From the NCBI RefSeq assembly GCF_018873765.1, contig NC_057925.1, positions 46,903,010 through 46,967,009 on the forward strand: a DNA stretch of 64,000 nt, read 5' to 3'. Within the stretch, counting starts at the first letter, position 1, and each line of letters starts with the position of its first letter. This stretch comes from Telopea speciosissima (lineage: Eukaryota; Streptophyta; Magnoliopsida; Proteales; Proteaceae). The notes under the pieces were generated by a model. It worked only from the letters and a program-made list of their open reading frames with translations. It was not told the origin of the DNA and ran no database searches. The position numbers and the translations under genes were made by a program. This document shows positions 1-9,869 of this stretch, one piece after another.

Positions 1-75
1 TTGGTGCATTCATGGTAAAACCATATTCCCTTGGTGCATCCATAGTCAAATCATATTCCCCTGGTGCATCAATGG
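1..75. repeat. 30-bp tandem repeat, about 2.5 units
   Basis: Units at 1-30 and 31-60 share the frame TTGGTGCATxCATxGTxAAA and end in CATATTCCC; a third partial unit starts at 61. The period of 30 keeps a reading frame, so on the minus strand it encodes a 10-residue peptide repeat within the partial exon described at this edge. Confidence 0.55.
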
Positions 76-233
76 GCACACACCATGATGCAGATCCATA
101 TATGTCATCTGGACATAGATAGTAAAGCTTGTTTGGGTTCTGAGCTGACTCTGAGATCTTCACTACAGCTCTTATTTTACACTTGTATTTGATGTTTACA
201 AACTTCAACTGCCTATTCCTGCTATCATTCACA
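1..233 (-). CDS. Partial exon, possible GRF-type zinc-finger protein
   Basis: An open minus-strand frame runs from about position 233 off the window edge. It contains a lone Cys-Lys-x pair, then NPNKLYYLCP, then a SWCVPID stretch. This spacing resembles the plant GRF-type zinc finger (C.C...NPGR.FY.CP...FFEW), a family found in uncharacterised plant proteins and transposon-linked proteins. A pyrimidine-rich stretch ending in AG at 235-234 can serve as the acceptor; an AG further upstream would bring in an immediate stop. After the finger the frame enters a 10-residue repeat (core DAPxEYxxTM). I do not recognise the full protein and cannot see its start or its C-terminus, so a decayed copy is equally possible. 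Confidence 0.35.
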
Positions 234-2326
234 CTAGAGGTTGATAGCTAACCTACATAAATCAAGCAAATCAGATCAGGGTAACCTGATTCAACTTAAC
301 TAATAGAAATCATACAATGTACAATGTAAAAGGAATTTTGCAAAAAAAAAGGGATAAAAAAACCTAGTTATATAACTAATTAGGAAATGCAAGCTTGAAA
401 TATGAAATTCACAAAATGGGTTGAAGCTTGCTGGAATGCTAGAGAGTGCAGGTATGAGCAAAATAAATGTGCAAATTTGAAGTAGGGAGTGATATTCTCC
501 CTGATGGTTGAAGTTTTTCTTGAATAAGTAGCAGTAGGTAGTAGAAGGGAGAGATATTCACTGGAGGTGAAGTTGAAGTCGCCGGCGTGATTAGTTCTTG
601 GCCGGTGATGGATTGAGAGAAGTTTCAGTCGTCGGAGGTGAAGTTGTAGTCTCCTCTTGTTCTTCAACCCCTCTCCACTCTCCTCTACTCGTTTGAAATG
701 ATGTGGATAATGAAAGAAAGATTTGGTCTTTATAGGTAAGGGTATTTTTTGTCACAACAGGGTTTTTGCTAACACCATTAACAGACTGGGGTTAAGTGCA
801 ACAAAGTTTGAAAAGTAGGAGTGGTTTGAGTAATTGTTAGAAACGCAAGGGTGGTTCGCGTATTTGACTATTTGTCAAAAAGGTTAGGGGAGGTCTGAGT
901 AATTTACTCTAGAAAAAAACCATAAAGCTAGTTCACTTAGAATTTGAGTGGAGTAAAATAGTAAATCCGTATTCTAAAACATTAAGAAACCCTCAACTCT
1001 TTGACTCGCTTCTCTTGTTTAATGGTATAAACACAAAATGCATTGATATGTAATTCATTATTTTATCTGATTTTTCCCCATATTTTTTCTGAATTTTTTA
1101 CTAATTTATATATATTTATTGTATTAAAAATATTTAAAAAAACGTGACTTGCCTTTAAACAATTCAAATACACAATACATGGACTGAGTTTCTTATGGCA
1201 AGAACACTCATTTCATTGTGTACAACCCTGCAACGAATTTGCCAGATAAGTAATCAGAATCGCAAATAAAACTAAATCTACAATTTTATACTTGATTCAA
1301 ATACCTTAAGATTGTTAGAAACATAACAAGGGCAGAAGTATAAGACGTATCTGTCTTGTATGACAGATTGTATAGTCACCAAAATATCCCTACAGAAATC
1401 GGAAAAGAGATTGATAGCACTAATATCATCCTTTTGTATCAGTTGAATCAACAAACCTGTACTTTGAGTTGAGTCGTACTAACGTACTTTCCTTAAGGTA
1501 TTTTAATGCCCCGAATATGTGTCGATCGGTTGACCTTACGTTCGCACCTCCAAGATAAAACAACTCCAATCACAAATGACAGCACCTTAAGTGTGATTAC
1601 GATACGGAGTATCCGAAGGTAATACTCATTAGTTCATTGATACAGACACAATGATAGAGAAGACAACAAAATAAGAATGTTTTCTAAGCCATGTTAGAGA
1701 AATGGCAAGACCTCCTCTCTTTATATAAGAGAAGAAGAGATACTTCCAAGAGGTGTCTCCAAAAGATATGCCCCAAAACATGTGTATTTTCCCACAAGGC
1801 TTGTTTGTTAGCCATTCAAATAATACTTCCAATAGGCACACCCATTGAGTATTTAGGTGTCTATTAAGAAAGGACGCAATCCTCTAACATACATTTTATA
1901 AAATATAATAATATTTTGAATCCATAAATTTAAATTATTTAAAATTCCAACAAAGGTATATAACCTTATTCTTGAACCTCCCATCAATGAAATGTATCTC
2001 TGATTAAATCACTTTTCATTTACCAACAAAAAAAAAATAAAATTTAAATCTCTTTTCTCACTTTCAAAATCATAGGCCATTCTCCAAGTCCCTCTGTTTT
2101 CTCACAGTGAAGGAAGACAATTGGCTTTGGGCCTCAGCCAATTCTGGTAAGTTCTTGGTAAAATCTGCTTTCTATACTACTTTCAATTTACTAGTCTTGT
2201 TTCTTTTTCTCATGATCCATATTGGGTGAAACTTTGGGGCGTAAATATTATCTTTAAGATTGAATTACTTTCTCTTTGGAGATGCACTACTAACTTGTTA
2301 GTTGTTGGCAATTTTATTTTTTTTTT
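234..2326. other. AT-rich intergenic DNA, no gene recognised
   Basis: No convincing coding or RNA gene is visible. 720-910 holds a block with repeated phrases about 'gtaatt...gtttga' that resembles one arm of a dispersed TIR element family. 380-667 has an open minus frame rich in basic residues but with no recognisable domain; it could be the leader of the zinc-finger-like exon at the window edge. The block ends in a run of ten T at 2317-2326, which is the insertion site of the next element. Confidence 0.5.
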
Positions 2327-2623
2327 GGGTTTTTTACAATTACCATCCCAAAATCTTTATTATCTACTATTATCCCCCAAAAACTTTCAAATAATTGTTA
2401 CCCCCCTCTGTTGCATGCTAATAACAAACTGACCCCACCGTTACATTTTCGTAACGGAGAGGGTTAGTTGTGACAGTTTGCCGTTGTCACGGATTTTTTA
2501 AGGCCAAAATACCCTTTTGGGGTGGTAATTGTAAAAAAAATAAAAATAAAAAAAACCCATCACCGTCCCTTCTCCTCCTCCTTCTCCTTCTTCTTCTTCT
2601 TCATCCTCCTCTTCCTCCTCTGC
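2327..2623 (+). repeat. Left terminal inverted repeat of the MYB-carrying element
   Basis: Inverted partner of 3730-4022. It is itself bounded by short inverted repeats (ACAATTACCATCCC at the outer end and GGGGTGGTAATTGT near 2519), so an older small element forms its outer 200 bp; the inner part is a CTT/CCT-rich tract ending CCTCCTCTGC. Confidence 0.8.
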
Positions 2624-2698
2624 AACCCCAACCCCAAAATGTGGCTGCCATCAAACCAAAATCAAAAACCTTGGACCGATAGAAAATTCAGGTTTTTT

Positions 2699-3312
2699 TC
2701 AGGCCCATTTGAAAAACCCAATTAAATTCTCACCCACTATAAGTGGCGTCTGGAGTACCCTGATGTGGGTATTCCAATAGTTCTTGATTTCATTGTCCGT
2801 TCTTCCGGGTAATCTACCAGCAATTAGAGACCATCTAAATATTTGAAAAAAGTCCCAAATGAGTTCATACTGAAAGTGCTTTCAGATTCTCAATTAAATG
2901 TGTAATCGAAAAGAATTGATGAGAAGGAAAGAGAAGGGGGCTTACTTGTTTCCAAGTAAACTATGGAGTTTGATGATGAGCTCGTCTTCTTCTTCAGTAA
3001 AATTGCCTCTTTTGAGATCAGGCCTCAGGTAATTTATCCATCTTAATCTGCAACTCTTTCCACAACGCAGCAAACCTGAAACACACATAAATGGAGAGAA
3101 AGAGAGTTAGAGAAGAAGTAACGACATGGGTTTTCTCTAGCTTGGCTGATTTGGGTTAGGTTAATCCTAAATGGGTTACCTGCGGCTCTGGGGAGAGATC
3201 TCCAGCAGCCCTCGCCATGGGCTCTGTTGTAGTTGATGAGGCGCTGATCTTCTTCTTTGGTCCATGCACCTTTGTTGGTGTGGGCTTTCTCACAGCAAGG
3301 AGAACGACCCAT
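2699..3312 (-). CDS. Truncated R2R3-MYB (DNA-binding domain only), three exons
   Basis: Exons 3312-3180, 3075-2946 and 2834-2699 join through GT-AG introns of 104 and 111 bp to give 132 residues. R2 (about 13-63) and R3 (about 67-112) are complete, with the Trp spacing, CGKSCRLRW and [11 protein letters not shown]. The bHLH-contact motif [DE]Lx2[RK]x3Lx6Lx3R is intact across the exon 2/3 junction. The family normally has a long C-terminal activation or repression region; here the frame leaves MYB sequence after the NTHI helix and ends 20 unrelated residues later. One atypical residue is seen in R2 (INYN, where relatives have INYI/V). The N-terminus MGRSPCCEK places it near the subgroup-4-like MYBs. 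It would be nuclear and bind DNA if expressed. It lies inside the long-TIR element, so capture by a transposon is inferred; the parent gene is not in the window. Confidence 0.8.
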
Positions 3313-3427
3313 CTGTCTATCTCTCTTCTATGTGTTCTGCTGCTGCTTCTTTTATGTGTTTTGTGCCCTTTTAATTAGAGAGAGAGAGGATTTATGGAAA
3401 GGAGTACTGGAACAAAGGAACGAGAGG

Positions 3428-3434
3428 ATTTATA
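3428..3434 (-). promoter_or_regulatory. TATA box of the captured MYB
   Basis: On the minus strand TATAAAT is followed by a CT-rich leader and lies about 116-122 nt before the ATG at 3312. Its place inside the element suggests that the MYB fragment was captured with its core promoter. No expression evidence is available. Confidence 0.45.
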
Positions 3435-3729
3435 TGAGGAAGAAACTCTTGAGTACCAATTGAGTCGAACCCTTTCGTGGGCATTTGACCGACTTAGTGA
3501 GGAAGACGAGTAGTTACAAGATAGGATCAGAAAAGAGATGCTCAATGCTGAATGGGATTTGGTAGCTAGGTCTACTTTTTCATGAGAGTTAAAAGAAATT
3601 AAACGAAATCTCATCATTTAAACGAGAGGGAGAGGGAGAGGGAGAGAGATTTCTCTTTCCATATTTTTGTTATTTGATTTCTGTAAAGGTTGTTCTAGAA
3701 AGAATCTGATCCAGTGAAAATGGTTTTAT

Positions 3730-3770
3730 GCAGAGGAGGAAGAAGAAGGAGGAGGAGAAGGGAGGGTGAT

Positions 3771-3809
<39 letters not shown>

Positions 3810-4022
3810 ATTACCACCCCAAAACCCCAAAAGGGTATTTTGGTCCTAAAAAATCCGTGACAACGGCACACTGTCACGACTAACCCTCTCCGTTACAGAA
3901 ATGTAACGGTGGGGGTCAGTTAGTTATTAATATGCAATAGAGGGGGGTAACAGTTGTTTGAAAGTTTTTGGAAGGGTAATAATAGATAGTAAAGATTTTG
4001 GGGTGGTAATTGTAAAAAACCC
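3730..4022 (-). repeat. Right terminal inverted repeat of the MYB-carrying element
   Basis: Inverted copy of 2327-2623. It shares the terminal GGTAATTGTAAAAAACCC, the block around 'gtaacggagagggtta', the 'ccgttgtcacggatttttta' block and the inner GCAGAGGAGG edge. Confidence 0.8.
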
Positions 4023-4031
4023 TTTTTTTTT

Positions 4032-5689
4032 TTAGGGAAAATGGTTTTTGTACAAGAGTGTAGCTCTTGTGCCACTCCCTTGTGTTTGTATCTCTCCGTC
4101 GCTTCCTAAAAAATGACCTCTCTGCCACCTATGGATTGAACCGAATGGGGGGCCTTGATTAGCTCTCGTGCAAGCGTAGGAGCCATGTTCTCAGACCAAA
4201 AGCATCTTCCTGTTTTTTAATAGGAAACTTTCTCCTAATCCGGTTTTCTCTTTATGTAATTAAAAAGAGGATACCATTGTGCATGAATGGTGCGCTACAC
4301 ACCATGTCGCGCTACAGAGGACCCAAATCCTGTTGAAAAAAACCGCATTTACTTGAGCCAGATTTCCTACCAATCAGATTCATTTTTTGCCCACTGACTC
4401 TCCCAGCTTGTCTATTATGTGCCTTGAGCACTATAGTATCTACTATGATGGTGCTTGGAATGATTAGATGAATTTGCAAGGGAGCATAAGGTGAGATGGA
4501 CTTCTGTTGGCTCTGTGTTTGAATTTGAATGCTTTGATTTTATTTTCTGATTGCTTAGTAGTTGTAAATGCTATTAATGATCCTTTTGTGTCTTTAGATT
4601 GGACGTCTAGAATTGTTGTAGAGGAATTTTTGTCTTTAGTTTCGTAGTTTTCTATTGCCATTGTATATCTATTGCTGCATTTGGTTGGATAGAAAAAAAA
4701 AACCTAGAAAAGAATAGAAAATATATATTTTTTTCTTTGCTTGTTGTTTGGTTGACATAGAAAAGAATAAAAAAAAAATAAAATTCTTTTAATAGACAAA
4801 AAAAAAAAGAAAAAAGATTAATCAAGTATTCAACCTAAATAGTACATTAACCAAACAACCATCACTACAATAACACAACTATTATTAACTAAAAAACAAT
4901 CAATTGGGATTTTAGATACAAACAACCTTGGGAACAATCACATGTTCATCCATCTATGAGTCCTTCTTCTTTGTTGGGTTTATGGTCCTCAGATCACCTT
5001 ACTTATACAAATAAGTACCGTCCTTAGCCACTATCACTAGAACGAACTACAAAGTTGGCCAAACATCTTAAGTGGCCAAAGTTGTTGTTCTAAATCACCT
5101 CAGGTATGTGGATATTCAAAAGAAACGTAGTGTAACTGTAGAACATGTCTAAAAAATCCAAGCACGGTTCAAATAAGCAAAACCCACAGATCTGTTATCT
5201 TAATTGAAGTTTGCTAAATTCATGAAGTAGAAAATAGATATAAAAAAAGAGATGGATATCACAACATAAGCAATAAAAAGATCGTTTATATTAAAAAAAG
5301 GAATTCAGTACAAAAACATGTCCACGGGGATCAAATCACTACCCAATTTTCCTATCTTGCTGAGGTAGATGATCAAATATTTTTTTTATATGATAGAAAT
5401 ATTTTCCAATTATTAATACAAAGAAATGAAATTATTAGAGTAATTCAAGGTGTGGGTATAAAATATTAGGTAAGCAAAATCCGATCCTCCTCTCCTTCTG
5501 TTCTTCTTCTTCTTCTTCCGTTATCCTTCTTCATCCATTTCTCAAACCCCAAGTTGAACCCTTCATTTTATTTTATCCTCACATTCTTTTCTCACGAATC
5601 ATAGCATTAATCTGGAACCATGACCACAACTGAATAACATTTCTGAAAGCCTTTTAGTTGCGAGTCATTTAGAAGAATTAGGGCTGGGA
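4032..5689. other. Intergenic DNA, no gene recognised
   Basis: AT-rich with several A/T homopolymers and a short CTT run near 5500. 4270-4330 resembles a dispersed motif also seen at 25020-25090 (GCGCTACA / CACGCTACAGAGG). No open frame here has a recognisable domain. Confidence 0.5.
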
Positions 5690-6280
5690 AAATCTAACCC
5701 TGGGCCGTGCCAGGCTAACCCTGATTGGCCCTAACCATGGGCCATGACAATTATGATTCTTTTTTTTTTTGGTTTGGATATTTTTAGTTCATATCAAGCT
5801 TCTTCACAATTTTAATGTTCACTAAGCTGACCTTTAGGATAAGCTATTTTAACCACATGATTTGAAATTATAATGATTTTTATCTAACACACTATTGGCT
5901 ACTAATGTATGATATAAGAACCTTCCCACTAAAGTACTATTGTATCTATTATTATGCGTGGAGCTGCATGAAATCATCCAATTTCAGGTTGTCATAGTGA
6001 TAAATCAACTAGAATTAGCCTGAGGCCTCAACCTTGTCCCGCCTCATGGTCAGGGTATCTCAACCCGGGCCTGAGGCCTCACTCCTAGCTCGGCTCAGCC
6101 CAGACTCAAGGTCAGAAATTTTCAACCCTGACCCATCCTCATGGTCTGGGTATCTCAGTCTGGGCTCAAGACGGGCCAAGATGGGCTGACAGGGTCAAAC
6201 TTGCAGTCCTAATTGCAACTCTTTTGTTTTTTTTTTTTTTTTTTTTTTGGGGGGGGGGGGGGGGAGGGAGAAAGAATGCT

Positions 6281-6440
6281 ACTTGGCATGTGCAGTGCGC
6301 TACCCTTGCATCCAAAGGTGCACGAAATGAACGCCACACCCCTAGGATTTTCAGCCTTATCATGAGGGTTCATTTCGCATGCCCTGTGTCTCGTTGTAGG
6401 GTCAGCGCACCACAGGCGTCCAAGTAGCATTCTCTCTTTC
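6281..6440. repeat. Foldback (MITE-like) element
   Basis: GAATGCTACTTGG near 6285 is inverted as CCAAGTAGCATTC near 6420, with GC-rich inner arms containing GCGC and cacgaaatgacg-type sequence. Related foldbacks are visible at about 21860-22012 (same place in the duplicated block), 28393-28550 and 42508-42620. No coding capacity. Confidence 0.55.
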
Positions 6441-6982
6441 TTTCTTTTTTTTAGGGGTGGGTGGGTGGGTTGGGTGGTAACATTACAACTCTTTACTTTC
6501 TGTTCCTCTCCAGGTGAACTTACATGTGAGAGCCAATCACATTTTAATTTTGTTTCCATGAAATCCCCTCCTTCCCTTGTAAATGGCAAAAATAAGACAA
6601 GTGATTGGTTCTCACATGTTCCTCTTCCATTCTCACTAACAAGTTGCACCGTTTGAATGATCGTTTTGCCTAACTTAAGTAGTCCACCACGAGTCCATGA
6701 CATTGGCGAGGCGACCAGACTTGGAAAAGAAACAAGAACTAGGGAGGAACTTATTTCTCGAGGATCCGTTACTCAACCAATGTCTCTCCTTCACTCGTCT
6801 ACCGTTCCCCAACCCAAAAAGCTCACCTTTCCCTCCTTCCCAATTAAACTGAATTCCATTAGCGCAATCAATAAATCACCTTTGAAACGAACCTTCGTTC
6901 CAAACAAACAACAGCCAGAAAAAAAGCCTGCAACCCCTCAGCCTCAGCCTCGCATGTTCTTCTTCTTCTTCTTCTCCTCTCT

Positions 6983-6997
6983 GATGATGTCCCGTTA
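6983..6997 (+). CDS. Mini uORF (MMSR) in the leader of DUF7870 copy 1
   Basis: ATGATGTCCCGT then TAA. The partner at 22998-23012 in copy 2 keeps the same length (last residue H, stop TAG). It lies about 70 nt before the longer uORF. Such a short ORF may only modulate reinitiation; listed because it is kept in both copies. Confidence 0.25.
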
Positions 6998-7067
6998 AAA
7001 AGGAAGAAACAAACACAAACTGAGTGCTGAGGACAAAACCCATTCGTCAATTTGGGTGGGTTTAAAA

Positions 7068-7178
7068 ATGGAAGCGCAGAGGCTTAGGCAGTTGATGCTC
7101 GTTTGGTCAAGAACCATAAGCACCCGTGCGGCCCTAGTGGGTGGAAACCACACCGCTGCCAGGTTTAGCACTCGCTAA
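7068..7178 (+). CDS. 36-codon upstream ORF, candidate conserved regulatory peptide
   Basis: An ATG-started frame of 36 codons ends in TAA, 235 nt before the main ATG at 7414. It begins MEAQRLRQLMLVWSR and ends HTAARFSTR. The partner in copy 2 (23083-23193) has the same length and start, with three residue changes (T16I, A21V, S34C) and an intact stop. Known background: some plant genes of this methyltransferase-like/DUF7870 group are annotated in Arabidopsis with conserved peptide uORFs (CPuORF46/47 group, from memory). I infer that this is the same type of cis-acting peptide that stalls ribosomes and represses the downstream frame. Without an alignment to other species it remains a candidate. 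The CDS and leader appear to share one transcript; no intron is needed. Confidence 0.6.
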   Translation: MEAQRLRQLMLVWSRTISTRAALVGGNHTAARFSTR

Positions 7179-7413
7179 TTTCCTCTCCCTCTCCGCTCCT
7201 CTCTTCCCCTCTCCCCTCCTCATCCCTGTCCTTGCTTTCTTCCTTTCTCTGACTTTTTTTTTTTGGATGAATTCCTTTCTCTGACTTTGTCGTCTGTAAA
7301 ACCAAAAAAAACAACCCATTACCAGAAAAAACCTGCGTCAATCTCTCTTTATTCCCTCCCTCACCTGATTTCAGATAGAATCCTCCACAATTTCTAGGTA
7401 GAAAATAAATTTG

Positions 7414-8655
7414 ATGGAAAGAAAAATGGTGTTAACTACAGGATTTCGACCCGAAAAGCCCCAGTATAGGATCAAGTGCCGGCACAGAAGTGGTATCACC
7501 CTGACTCCTGAGAATCAGCTCATAATTAAGCTACCCAATTCAAATGTTCTGAAGGCTACCGCTCGATCGGTGCTTTTGGCCTTGGCCATTATCATTTCTT
7601 CCTGGTTTGGATCACTTGTCATTTGGGACCCTTCCTTATCTTACAGTCCTGTAGCCGATGAGGCACCCATCCATGGTGAATCATTGTTGCCTATGCTCCT
7701 TCGTGATTTAATCCGCGAGGGTCTCTTGAAATCGGACGACAAATCCCTGTTCGTGAACCGACACGACGATGGCGATGAAGAGATAGCTCATGGTGCCCAA
7801 ATCTTGAACGCCTACGACATCGTCTCTGAATCTGATGCCGAGCGACAGAGCTCGATCCAAGATGACACATTTGATTTCGTCTTCACGTCTGGCTTCGTTG
7901 CCGGCGAGTTCATCGATAGAAGCATCAAGACCGGCGGAATTGTCGCCATTCAATTGAGCAATGACGCATCGAATGCCTTCCACAAACCATCAAATTACAA
8001 AATTGTGTACCTCAGGCAATTCGAATTCACTGTCTTGGCGATGAAGAAGACCGGACCTGCTGAGATAAAGTCACCGGCGAAGAGATGCCTTTGCCCATTT
8101 TCATCGGAAGCAAAGAGGGCAGCATTGAATGGCTTGGAGGATGTGCTGCTTGAACCACCACAAGCTTCTTCAGTGAAGCAAAATAACAAATACTTGAAGA
8201 GGACCAAATACCTCCCTGACTTAATGGGTGATTCTTTAAAAGAGTACCCTCGTCGCCTATTCATCGATGTTGGCTCACCGGACAAGAACGACAATGGCGG
8301 ACCGACATGGTTCGCACAGAATTACCCAACAAGGAACCGAGATTTTGAGATGTATAAGATAGAGACTGTAAACGAAGAGGTGTTGGATGAAGCGGAACCA
8401 CAGATGAGAATGTCGGACTGGGTGACGAATAATCTAAGAGAAGAGGACTACGTGGTAATGAAGGCACAAGCAGAGGTAGTGGAGGAGATGATGAATAGCA
8501 GAGCTATATGTTTGGTGGACGAGCTTTTTTTAGAGTGCGAACACCAGGGCTTGGGAGGGAGGAAGAGCAAGAGCAAGAGGGCGTATTGGGAGTGTTTGGC
8601 TCTCTATGGAAGGTTGAGGGACGAAGGAGTTGCTGTGCATCAATGGTGGGGTTGA
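7414..8655 (+). CDS. DUF7870 family membrane-anchored protein, copy 1
   Basis: Intronless frame of 413 codons. The start is the ATG at 7414; the triplet before it is TTG. A single hydrophobic segment at about residues 52-71 (SVLLALAIIISSW) suggests a type II membrane anchor with a short basic cytosolic tail. Residues 130-215 resemble a degenerate Rossmann methyltransferase core (FDFVF, TGGIVAIQLS). The C-terminal half has the motifs I associate with plant DUF7870: RRLFIDVG, WFAQNYP, NLREEDYVVMKA, LVDELFLEC and the terminal AYWECLALYGRLRD...GVAVHQWWG. The family is annotated as SAM-dependent methyltransferase-like, but I see no clear glycine-rich SAM loop, so catalysis is doubtful. The leader holds the 36-codon uORF. 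A near copy lies at 23404; the two differ at about 40 residues. Confidence 0.85.
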   Translation: MERKMVLTTGFRPEKPQYRIKCRHRSGITLTPENQLIIKLPNSNVLKATARSVLLALAIIISSWFGSLVIWDPSLSYSPVADEAPIHGESLLPMLLRDLIREGLLKSDDKSLFVNRHDDGDEEIAHGAQILNAYDIVSESDAERQSSIQDDTFDFVFTSGFVAGEFIDRSIKTGGIVAIQLSNDASNAFHKPSNYKIVYLRQFEFTVLAMKKTGPAEIKSPAKRCLCPFSSEAKRAALNGLEDVLLEPPQASSVKQNNKYLKRTKYLPDLMGDSLKEYPRRLFIDVGSPDKNDNGGPTWFAQNYPTRNRDFEMYKIETVNEEVLDEAEPQMRMSDWVTNNLREEDYVVMKAQAEVVEEMMNSRAICLVDELFLECEHQGLGGRKSKSKRAYWECLALYGRLRDEGVAVHQWWG

Positions 8656-8899
8656 AGAAGATTTCGACTTTGGTTAGGGATTCGGGTCGTCTCCAGGGAG
8701 TGCATCTCCCAGGGATACCTGGGGCGTCGACACCTGGCAGGCTGCGACTCTATTTGTCCCTTCTTCCTCCACTCAGCATACCTGCGACCCTCTCAGCTGC
8801 GACTCATTTGGGAGAAAAACCACTCCTCTTCATCCTCCCTTCGGGTTGTTAGTTCTGCATAATGAAAACCCTAATCCAGAATGGTTTTTTTTTTTATAA
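8656..8899. other. 3' flank of DUF7870 copy 1
   Basis: GC-richer 3' sequence with the palindromic stretch CTCCAGGGAGTGCATCTCCC near 8690. The match to copy 2 ends near 8676. It closes with a T run and A-rich DNA at 8886-8940 that marks the poly-A end of the next, minus-strand LINE piece. Confidence 0.45.
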
Positions 8900-9420
8900 G
8901 TAAATTATATCAAAAAAAGAAAAAAAAAAAAAAAAAAGATATACAAAAAAACAGGAAACCACCTAGAACCTCTTTAAAATATTTAAAGATGGAAATGGGA
9001 GGCCTCTAACTAAAACGGGACAGGCCCGTATCAACCAAAGTGCCAAAAACAAAAGTTACAACTGATAGTAAATACAGAAATCAGCATCCCCATAACCAAT
9101 TTACAAAGTTCTTCTGGGAAGTCAACCAGTTGGAGAATATTCTCCACATCACCCGTAGATAAGGAGGCAATGTAATCTGCTGGTTGATTCACCTCCACCT
9201 CCTTCCACACATACTTATATTCCACTGAAGAAAGAGAGGCACTCAAATGGTGGATTTCGCTCTGCAACCATTGTAATACCCAAAGACCTTTAATTTTTCC
9301 ATTTAACAAGTCCACAGCCAATTTGGAATCTGACTAAAGCTAACTCAGAATGCTTGATAGCCTCTTCCCAAAGAAAGAACCATTTGCTCCTAAAGAAAAT
9401 GGGAATGAAGGGTGTAATAC
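8900..9420 (-). mobile_element. LINE 3' fragment (RNase H region), minus strand
   Basis: Minus-strand translation of 9345-9031 reads SDSKLAVDLLNGK, then a variable linker, then VNQPADYIASLS. This is the C-terminal RNase H-like domain found in plant L1-type LINEs (ESDS... and the N.PAD.LA motif). Only the last domain is present and the T/A-rich tract at 8886-8940 marks the poly-A end, so it is a 5'-truncated insertion. Stops and loss of the N-terminal catalytic part show that it is dead. Confidence 0.65.
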
Positions 9421-9869
9421 TAAGGCTGTGACAACGAAGGATCAGGCCCTAATTAGAGCTCGCAAAAACAGAGTACATGGATACCATACATGATGAATAT
9501 GAGGATTGGGTACTGTTCAATAAATATTACTTAAGCAAAGATGAATTTTCTCTTTGTAAAAATATTTGACAAATCAAATCAGAATCACATAATTTTAAGC
9601 ATCCATTCTGCTTTAAAGGTACCCTGTCTTTGTCCATAAGTTTATGTGCTTCTAACAGGCAAATCTCAGGAGGGAATTATCTCATTTTTAAATTAAAGTC
9701 TTGTGCCCATTTAGTATTTTATCTCTGGGTAGCTTCCATGCAATCTCCCCTTACATTTTCAACTCATTGCAACTAATGATTTTCAATGCTCTATTCCTCA
9801 AGTTGATGAAATCAGGAAATCTTTGTTTTCGATGTCCCATCTATAGGTGTCGGGATTAGTGGTTTGCCA

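Larger units (their letters stand above)
2327..4022. mobile_element. Pack-MULE-like element carrying an R2R3-MYB fragment
   Basis: The element starts GGGTTTTTTACAATTACC and ends with the reverse complement, GGTAATTGTAAAAAACCC. Its two arms (2327-2623 and 3730-4022) are inverted copies over about 290 bp, differing by scattered substitutions and a longer A/T run in the right arm. Both flanks are runs of T of at least nine, so a 9-bp target duplication (Mutator superfamily hallmark) fits but is not informative. Between the arms lies about 1.1 kb with the promoter, 5' leader and first three exons of a MYB gene. Long TIRs around a captured host gene fragment, with no transposase, is the definition of a Pack-MULE. 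A third one-armed relative lies at 33696. Confidence 0.75.
5690..8676. repeat. Segmental duplication, copy 1
   Basis: This block matches 21290-24674 in the same orientation. The match covers about 1.3 kb of upstream non-coding DNA (for example the GCTGACCTTTAGG stretch at 5827 and its partner near 21425), the leader with the uORF and the whole DUF7870 CDS. It stops about 20 bp after the stop codon, just past GAAGATTTCGACTTTG. Copies differ by insertions; copy 2 has at least two extra elements between 22.0 and 22.7 kb. Confidence 0.85.

Noticed and set aside
2470-2725. Leu/Pro-rich open frames
   Set aside because: Produced by the CTT/CCT tract of the left TIR.
6209-6703. 164-residue minus-strand frame
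   Set aside because: Runs across a foldback element and a G/C homopolymer; no recognisable domain and no equivalent in the second duplicate.
7708-8467. Minus-strand frames opposite the DUF7870 gene (and the same at 23698-24254)
   Set aside because: Shadow frames of the coding strand; the domain motifs are all on the plus strand.
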